In this document: positions 56,146 through 64,000 of the stretch, piece after piece
Numbering within the stretch: position 1 is the first letter of the stretch
Layout: the number at the start of each line of letters is the position of its first letter
Source of the DNA: Polytrichum commune
Taxonomy: Eukaryota > Streptophyta > Polytrichopsida > Polytrichales > Polytrichaceae
Direction of reading: 5' to 3'
Length of the DNA stretch: 64,000 nucleotides
Assembly: GCA_950295325.1 (NCBI GenBank)
Contig: OX485803.1
Location: forward strand, 45,401,554-45,465,553
Program-made: the position numbers and the translations under genes
Notes under the pieces: generated by a model
The model's input: only the letters and a program-made list of their open reading frames with translations
What the model was told of the DNA's origin: nothing
Database searches by the model: none

Positions 56146-56539
56146 GAGCATCCTCAGTCGGTCTAGGTAAAGCTCACTGCAAACCAAAACCTATCTTTTG
56201 ACTGACCTAAAATTAGAAACTGAATTTACCATCATTAGAAGCGCACCTAAATAAACGTGAGATATTTCTCAAGAACAAAGAATTGTAAAAATTTGACGTA
56301 GGTGAAATCCCTCATTGAAAACACCACATTTTCAAAATTTAGAGGGAGTGCACCAAATCTTGCTTTAAATGGAAAGATCCTCCCACACTCCCTCCAAAAT
56401 TTTGACATTTAGAGGGAGTGTGGGAGGATCTATCCATTTTTAAGCAAGATTTGGTGCACTCCCTCTAAATTTTGAGCAATTTTAAGCAAGATAGGTCTTG
56501 GTTTGCAGTGAGCTTTACCTAGACCGACTGAGGATGCTC
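56146..56539. mobile_element. Tourist-like MITE, 394 bp, TAA target duplication, nested hairpin
   Basis: Terminal inverted repeats of about 52 bases with one mismatch start GAGCATCCTCAGTCGGTCTA. TAA flanks both ends (56143-56145 and 56540-56542), typical of PIF/Harbinger MITEs. Inside, 56332-56397 is nearly complementary to 56408-56475 (TTTAGAGGGAGTGCACCAAA and its complement), so nearly the whole element folds into one long hairpin. Confidence 0.9.
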
Positions 56540-58077
56540 TAACTGTCCTTTCGTCAACCTAGCTTGGAGACGCCCTCCACTAATTGCTTCTTTGATCATA
56601 AGGTGGAAGTCTTCTCCATCTATCTCAAATAGTTAATGAAAAATTCAATGATGAGACCATTTGTCCTAGGGTTATCCCCATCGGGTCCATCATGTCCCAT
56701 CCAATCTATGATAACGTGACAGGGACGTTGCTATCCATATGATTTGGGCAAACCAACCCATAAACTCCTCTCTTGTTGGATGCCTAAACCCTGGCCTTCA
56801 AGGAACCAGTGTACGGGTTGGTTTGCCTTAGCGTATCCGTATGGTAGGAAGGAGGTAAGACAAAAATATCCTGAAAGGTAAAATATTGACAAATCAAAAC
56901 ACTCCATGTAAGCATATCGGTCAATTGGTTGGTCAACCTGGGGCCACACATGTTTGAAAACACCAATTCAATTCAAAGCTCATGGGCCAAGGTAAACTAA
57001 GAATTTTGGCCTTCACATGGGCCTAATCTTGAGGAGCTTGGTTGCAGGTTAGTCCCTCTATTTTTGGTGAAAGATGTCTATTTTCAACTCCACTTGTCTT
57101 GTTGGACCACACATTGTTAAATCAAGGAAACATTCTTTATATATGTATATAAACATAAAATCATTAAACACTCAAATGTAAAATTTGTTATCACATTGAT
57201 ATTATATTGGTATTATATATTTCAACTCATTGGAATTTATATTCTTTACAAACTATTGAACATGCTTATGATATTGTGGGCTCAAAAATGGCTTGGGTCA
57301 AGAAAAAGTACTTTGGGCAAAATGATTGTGGTATTGGATTGTGGGATTGTTCGTAGCTTGGGATTACATGGTGGGAATCATCAACATGATGAAAGCTAGA
57401 CCAAATTAAAAGGCCCTTTGAAAGTTGGAGGCCTCTTCATGGGCATCTTGGGATTTTTGGGGAGAAAATCCCCACTTTTTGGAGCAAAGTCTCTAGAATT
57501 TGACTTTAGCCTTTAGGAAGTCACATTACGGACCATCTAAGTGGAAAGGAATGACCAATCATTCAACAACATTACGTGGCATGAGAAGAAAGTTCAACGG
57601 ACCCTTTGGCAAGGCCTTCTTGACTATGCGAACAGTGAGAATTGCATGGGAAAACAGTACAACGAGACTCTTGAAGAAAACCCACCTTTACAATAGCGTT
57701 ATGAAGAACTTCAACAAACAATGGACATGCAACAATCTTTTGTACCAAAGTTCAACTCTAAATTCTCTTGAAAGGTTAAGTCACCGTTTGTTGGCTCAGT
57801 CAATCATGCTTAGATGCTTTACCTTCTTGGGGTCATGTGATTCCACCAAGTGCACCTTAGAGAGCTGCCCCACTCTCCATTGTGGGACCATGTGACCTTA
57901 TGTGTTTTTTAGCAGTGGCAGAAAGCTTGTTACGGTTGTCCAAAATCAAACAAATAAATATGAATAAAAACCAAAACTTGTGAGATGTCAATATAATAAT
58001 GGACCACAGTAATGTACACGTGTGAAAGGTGTACTTAATCCCGTCAGTTACACAATTTCCGTGTTGGGGTGCCATTC
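56540..58077. other. Intergenic, no gene seen
   Basis: A 131-codon plus-strand ORF at 57500-57895 shows no motif and ordinary AT-rich composition, so I do not call it. Confidence 0.4.
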
Positions 58078-58302
58078 CAATGAACACGGAGAACCGACTG
58101 CTTGCTACAGATGAACTGATCGAGTTTGAGGAATAACCAGTTGAAGTTCAAAGATTAAGAGAAAATACCGATCATTGTAGAGCAATCTACAAAATATACC
58201 TCAAATTAATAGAGAAATACCACAAGATCACAACATGTAACCAGTTGGGCTAGGAAACACTAGGATTTTGACCGATTATGCCCAAGAACCTCCCCGGACA
58301 CT
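58078..58302 (-). mobile_element. MITE family 4, inverted 225-bp copy
   Basis: Reverse-orientation copy: GAGGAATAACCAGTTGAAG, CACAACATGTAACCAGTTGG and CGATTATGCCCAAGAACC. GTGCCATTC (58069-58077) and ATGCCATTC (58303-58311) flank it, a 9-bp duplication with one mismatch. Confidence 0.8.
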
Positions 58303-60369
58303 ATGCCATTCTACCCACAAGAAGGCAAGCATGAACGCAAGAAGAACATCAGAGACTCTAGCCTCAGAATGCCTGAAGGTCATCACCTCTATTCTATATC
58401 TAGGATAGTCGTAGATGTGCTACTTCTAACAGTGCTGCCATCTACCTATATCGCAGATAATGGACGGGAGTGAGGACCTTCGGGCCCTTTGTGTCAGCTA
58501 ACTTACTGCGAGGACCCCGTGTGGTCAGCCAGTCCTTGGAATCATGCATCAAGCCATAGTTTATAATTCCCACCAGCCTGCTGGCAGTCATACCATTTAC
58601 CTCCAGTCAGTCAATTTCCTAGTGTGGGTCTTGTATGGGTCTAACTTACATGTATCTAGTTTGAACGCAGGTATCAATGAAGAGGAAGGGGCCCGGGATA
58701 TAATGCTAAATGTGGGGAATATTCCGTGAAATACCGTCGGTCCCACACAACAATGTTATGGATTTGAATAATGTTATGTACATTGTGAAATTTCATGGTA
58801 TCATTTTTATATTCTTGCCAGACATTTATGTGATATTTTCAATGCCATAACCTGCCGGGTATCACATTCCATGTCCTTTTTGCAAGTTTCAATGACCTCA
58901 CTCGATGTATATGATGGAAAAAATGACATTTGCAAGTGTCATGATACCCATTAGTGGGTCATGGTATTAGAGTGTTCATAAAATGTCCGAGGATATAATG
59001 GGTGGTTCCATGGATTATTACAATGATATATGTGAAAATATGAAGTGGGTGTACCATATCAATATTGAAGGATGTGAAACCATTTGGAAGTTGGATCCCA
59101 ACCCGAAATCATATTATATTACTTTATACATACTGTAGAGGGCTCCCTCTTTCATCTTTACATGTGCTGGAATGCAGTTTCCACGTGGGATACAAGTGGT
59201 CATGGCAAATAAGAGCATGACATGTGGGAGATTTTAAGGGGAAAATAATTATTTGTGGCGGAATAGAAAGCCCTCTATGGTATATACATATTATCCATCA
59301 CTACAAATGGTAATAGAAACAACACATGCAACTAAATGTAATTGAGCCATCCCTAGTCACAAGGACTTTGATGTCATGGGGTAGCAAGAAGCTATGAACC
59401 TAGATTTTGTTTACATTTTTTGAAAATTTTAATGCTAATGAAGGTGACCTGAAGTCTTATGATTACATTTTGAAGATCATTATATTCCAAAAGTACACAA
59501 GAAATCCAATCCACTGATATTTTATCTATCAAAAATAGAAGAGTATAATATGTTGACCAATGGTTTATAAGTGGATAATAAAAATGATCATGAAACATGT
59601 ATGTGCATATAAGGGCTATAAGGAATTCAACAATAGTTCACAATCACATAACAAATTATAATATAGTATAATATAGGGAATTGTAGAATTGACCATGTAG
59701 TTTGTTAAAACGACCATAGAGATGTGTCGCGCGGTCACATGACTTGTCAAAACAAGAGTTTTCATCGCACACTTAAAGTAAAAAAATGATTGAGCTATGT
59801 GCTAGAATCATTAAACTTGGTCAACTTGGATGAGAAGTTAGAGCCTAGGTGACACCTTACATATTGGTTGTGGTCAATTTAACAATCCCCATAATATATT
59901 TTATGATCGAATTTGAAGGACAAAATGAAGAAGATTGGGAAGCACATGAAATTATCACAAAGACATACGACACAATGTGAAATAATATTCATATCATAAT
60001 TATGAACACAATGTATCAAGTTGACCTCCTATTGATAAAAAGAAACCCCTTTTTCATAAATGGATAATGAAGTCTGAACCTTGATTATTATTTTCACAAC
60101 CCTACACATTATTTAAGAGTTGCCACCCCCGAGCTTGAACTCCACCACCTCATTCTAGTATCTAGCTAGGAGTCTAGGACATAGGTGGATACTGCCATTA
60201 GAGTAAATGGCACATCTATCATGGATCCAGGTATTAACCCTGAACTTCCCAAGCTCATGAAACGGTTGTTTTGAGTGTATTTCACGTAATGTTGGTTGTG
60301 GCATTTTCATGAACAAGTTTTGAAGTTAAATTGGGATTTGTCCATAGGATCTTGAAACATGGGAGATGA
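58303..60369. other. Intergenic, no gene seen
   Basis: 58320-58480 resembles 51540-52090 (CATCACCTCTATTCTATATCT, GTAGATGTGCTACTTCT). The remainder is AT-rich with no coding signal. Confidence 0.4.
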
Positions 60370-60735
60370 GCTATAACCTCGGGGGGGGGGGGGGGGGTAG
60401 TCATTGGTTGGAGTAGCAATATACGTGCGAACAAATGATAGGGTATTTTAAAAACATGGGGGCTAAAAATTATAAATGGACTTAAGAGTAATATAGGGTA
60501 TCAAAAATGGCACTGGACATCTTTAAAGTACTATAGGGTATGAAATAATAAGTAATTTGGAATTATAAGTAATGCAAGCCATTTTTCTATTAACCCAAAG
60601 TAGAAAATCACATAATGATAGCATGTGAAAAAAAGAAGAGAATTGAAAGTAATACCCCCCTATAAAATAGTGGTTGTTCGCACCTATATCCTTAACTTTT
60701 TAACACACTGCCCCCCCCCCCCCCGAGGCTATAAC
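60370..60735. mobile_element. Inverted-repeat element with homopolymer in its ends
   Basis: GCTATAACCTCGGGG with a G run of about 17 at the left is inverted at the right as a C run of about 14 followed by CCGAGGCTATAAC. Complementarity continues inside (ATACGTGCGAACAA against TTGTTCGCACCTAT). The G and C runs are part of the termini. Confidence 0.7.
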
Positions 60736-62084
60736 GAGGGGAAAAATGGGCACAAATAACCTTTGGGATCTTTAGATTATAACAATTGAGGAAGTGATGC
60801 ATGAGAAAATGCCATGTTTTATCCTTCAAGAAAGACCTTTGACCACTCAAATTCACTTGGAAAACAAGCAGAAGGCTTGTGTGATCCACTAGATGGGTAC
60901 AACTCAATAGTTGAGCATCTCCACAAATTCTCATGACAAAATGTGCAAATTATAATAAGCTAGCCACCTTGCATTTGGAGCATGTAGACTGTCCCATGTT
61001 TCTAACCACATATATGCAAAAAAAAATTGAGATTATCCAAATGTTAAACAAAATGATCGATGTGAGCACAAAGGCCATTTCTACATGAACATTTTTTTTT
61101 TCCAATTAAAAAAAAAAACCCCCACTTTTACCAAAATCTACATCTTTGATGTTCATGCAAAGTTTGCATTGAAGTGGCAACTATTGATTGGAGTCAACAC
61201 CCTCACATCATACACGAGCTCCCAACACATCAAAAACATGACCACTTCCAACTTCAACATTAGTTTCTAGACATTCTAATCATCTACAAACGACACAGCT
61301 CATGTGTCAATGCATGAATATCGATGTTGGCTTGAAGTTTGCAGTTCTTTTGACTGTGGATGCATGAGTTTGGTTGAAGTCATCCATCAACCAGGACTTG
61401 GTTTGCTTGGGAAGTTAGGGTTAAAGATAGAGGTTATGAAGCTGAGCAGGACCTCATGTAAAATCTCCCTTCCACAGGTCATGTGCATGTGGTAGATCAG
61501 AAGACTCCCTGGCCTGTTGACATGATTAATCTCAAAGCGGTGAGAGGCTTTCAAGAGTGGGAATCTTGGGGAGAGAGAGGGAGAGAAAGGGAGAGAGAGA
61601 GAGAGAGAGACCATGATCATTCATGATTCAGCTCTGCAGGCTGCAGGCAGACATTGCAAGATGATAAGTACCTAGCTTATTTATTTATAGGACACCCAAG
61701 TGCGTTGACTCGCCCATTATGTTCCAGCTGCAGGTCATGACAAATCTGAAGAAGGGAAAAGCAATTTCGGCCAACTAAACCTTCATTACCCACACATGGG
61801 TCAAGGGGCTTGTCCACTCATTACAGCAAAGAAAATGATCGCCTGCTTGGAAAATTCCACATTCTTCTGCACATGTGAGGTGATTCACTCTAATCCCATA
61901 ACTGATCTTCCCTAGGCCTGCTGCAGTGTGCACCCTAATTAATCTACAGACCTATCATCTTCTGCGATCTACCATGCATGATTGACTCTTTGCAATTTAA
62001 GTCTAAGTGCAGGCATGCCTCTACATAACCCCAACACGACTCTCAGCTATTTGCACACATTTGGAGCCCTGAAATGTACTACAG
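60736..62084. other. Intergenic, no gene seen
   Basis: Contains a GA-rich microsatellite (61565-61612). ORFs of 60-80 codons are motif-free. Confidence 0.4.
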
Positions 62085-62700
62085 TGTTGGTTAAAGGGGT
62101 ATAGCATAGATGATGCTAAAACCGTGGGTTATTAGGGATTTGTGATGGTCCAAAACTCAACTAAAGTAGAGGGTGTTTAGAAACCGACACTTTACGCTGT
62201 TCCACATGCATAGGCCTATGTGGTTGATAATATATGTGTATGTATATTCATAATAGCCCCTGGGCTAAACATAGATATAAAGAGAGAAAGAATGAAAGAA
62301 TGAAAGAAGGAAGGAATAAAATTAGCCTCAATTGAATATCTGATGAATATTCAAAGTCAAAACGACTAGCTTCCTTAAACCGATCCCTAGGTCCCATGTA
62401 TGACGAACTTGCATATGATGAGGACTCTCACCTTCATTGCCTAGAACTGACACAACATAGTTGGGTACTTGACCCAAGCTAGATCAAAGCCCAACTAGTA
62501 ATGGTGGGCAAAGCCACATGGCCACCTCCATGATCACACCCAATTTGGTTGCAAAACCATCACCTTGCATCCTAGGTACCGACTTCCTTACATACTGGGT
62601 ACCAAACCCCTTGCATCATGACTTCCTTGCATACAGGGTACCAAACCCCTTGTATCCCAAGTACCGACTTCCTAGCATACAGGGTACCAACCAGTGTTGG
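62085..62700 (+). repeat. Dispersed repeat family R2, copy 2
   Basis: Same block order as 37595-38300, preceded by GGTATAGCATAGATGATGC and followed by three short tandem CATACAGGGTACCAAACCCC-type units (62590-62690). Confidence 0.7.
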
Positions 62701-63172
62701 ATTGGTATTATTATTTTATGATACCAATGGGATCATGGTATGTAATGACTTTGTAGCTCACTATTAGGCCTTGTCAAGGTACTAGGGGGGTCATGAAATG
62801 TAGAGCCTGGTATAATATTAAACATGCAAGAATTATGGCTCTGCAATGGTATCAAATACTAGTTCAAGCGCCTTGCTGATAACATCCAAGGCTAAATAAT
62901 GCTATGTTATGATTTTAAGTCCTACTTTTCAATGTGTGGTGAAGTTCAATAAAATTTTCAAGCTCCAATTGTTGTTGAATTAAAAGTTCAAGACAAACAT
63001 ATTGGCCCATGTCACCAAACAAATGAAACTTCATCAAATTTTGTTTATAGATGTGAACATACAAATACAAGTGGTGAAAAAATGTATCTTGGTTTGTTGG
63101 CGATGCAATAAAATGTTTCATTTGTCTCAAAAAAAAAGCAAAAAATGCATCTTGGCCATCCAACATCTTGAA
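62701..63172. other. Intergenic, no gene seen
   Basis: AT-rich sequence downstream of the hAT pseudogene; no coding signal. Confidence 0.4.
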
Positions 63173-63960
63173 CTAGACGTTATAGTAATTATACTCATCT
63201 AATTCGTCATCTAAGCAAGTAGGGTCTTCCTCAAAGCAACCTGCTACTTGTAATTCATCTTCATGAGCATCCAATAATTTAGCCTCGTCAACAAAAAATT
63301 CACCGAGATCGGATTATGCAAAAGAGTTGCACTCATCTCTAGCATCTATGGGCCAATTGTGAGTATCATGACGAGTGCATCTAAATTTTGGATGCCCGAC
63401 CTACAATGACGCAAGGCACACAAAAATCCAGCAACACTAAAACTTCTTTCTGTCTTGATCTGAAAACTTGGTATTGCTAAAATCTGCCTCGCAAAAAATG
63501 ATACGTGCAGAATTCAAGGGGCATTATTCCTCCACCAAACAAGTGGAGCAATGTCTTTATCTGCAGGTACAAAAAACTTCCGAAACAAAATGAACTCCGA
63601 TTTCAACATACCCTCACTAGCGTCCTCTATAAAACTCGTGTGCCCAAAAAAAGAATCAATTGTAGCCTTCAATGTGGATGCCAAGTTATTCTCCAAGCTC
63701 GGATTCAGCAACCGTGATATTTTCACAAGCAAAGGTACCAAAACGAGTTGTTCATATTCTGCCACAATGTGCATGGCCTTCTCACGTCTCACGTAGTTAA
63801 TAATCACTTGCAACCCCTTATACCTAGGGTCTAACATCAACGACAACATATTATGTGTCTTCTCACGAGTGAAATCAACTGCAAATGCCAGACATGGTTT
63901 GATAACTTCAATTGATTCAAAAGCCATGCAACCATAAAGTAATTGCAGCTCCAAGTCCAT
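63173..63960 (-). pseudogene. hAT transposase C-terminal pseudogene
   Basis: The minus frame from 63960 reads AVDFTREKTHNMLSLMLDPR, then YVRREKAMHIVAEYEQL and PLVWWRNNAP, and meets TGA at 63516-63514. In the same frame after the stop come HVSFFARQILAIPSFQIKTE and RSFSVAGFLCALRHCRSGIQ, the hAT dimerisation block (usual form ARQILxIPxSxxxxERxFSxAG). A frameshift just before NWPIDARD and a TAA follow, then an acidic tail EFFVDEAKLLDAHEDELQ ending at TAG 63175-63173. An in-frame stop also lies upstream at 63972. So this is a decayed, non-autonomous remnant. It continues toward the window edge in another frame. Confidence 0.85.
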
Positions 63961-64000
63961 TTGCCCACATCAAAGTGCTAGCACCACAGGCATCCTCCAA

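Noticed and set aside
57500-57895. 131-codon plus-strand ORF
   Set aside because: No recognisable domain, AT-rich codon use, no splice or promoter context, no related copy seen.
1-64000. tRNA, rRNA or known snRNA genes
   Set aside because: I looked for tRNA-like arms and B-box motifs by eye and found none I could support; a covariance-model scan would be needed to settle this.

Overview
This window is nuclear DNA of a land plant. The evidence is short spliced exons with GT-AG introns, Arabidopsis-type telomere-like runs (CCCTAAA), many small terminal-inverted-repeat elements, a hAT transposase remnant and a LINE-type reverse-transcriptase remnant. The low gene density and the style of the hAT remnant suggest a non-seed plant (bryophyte or lycophyte), but that is inference. 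Most of the 64 kb is non-coding, AT-rich, repeat-laden sequence.

Left part (1-14.3 kb). A transposase-like ORF on the minus strand runs off the left edge (1-1460). Its upstream side faces a large array of 20-bp palindromes (TTTGGGTCGACCGACCCAAA and variants, 1626-2792). From about 5.5 to 14.3 kb lies a plus-strand multi-exon gene. Its exons encode, in order, a ParB-like DGQHS segment, a degenerate N6-adenine DNA methyltransferase-like segment (DPFL, then FGGS), a disordered and coiled-coil region, and an FCP1/NIF-type HAD phosphatase domain. Two further exons are proline-rich and lysine-rich. All coding introns that can be placed are phase 0. The same palindrome lies in the 5' UTR intron and in three coding introns; a decayed copy sits in a fourth. 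Twice it is read in frame as coding sequence inside exon 3. This gene and its palindromes are the most unusual thing in the window.

Middle part (14.3-41 kb). After repeat-rich intergenic DNA comes a 13-or-more-exon aldo/keto reductase gene of the Tas type on the minus strand (19966-26770). It is followed by a tandem array of degenerate copies of the first-exon region of that gene. Head-to-head with it is a plus-strand gene for a multi-spanning membrane protein (coding exons 30202-35486).

Right part (35.5-64 kb). I see no intact gene. It holds several families of inverted-repeat elements (one with clean 9-bp target duplications, one Tourist-like with a TAA duplication), an exceptionally perfect hairpin at 41447-41593, tandem repeats, an open but ATG-less coding-like stretch at 51706-52044, a LINE remnant (52439-54818) split by one of the small elements, and a hAT transposase pseudogene at the right end.

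The reductase and membrane-protein genes look like ordinary housekeeping genes. The left gene looks like a captured bacterial-, phage- or virus-type methylase module that became a plant gene, or the cargo of a large mobile element, linked by its palindromes to the neighbouring transposase-like ORF.
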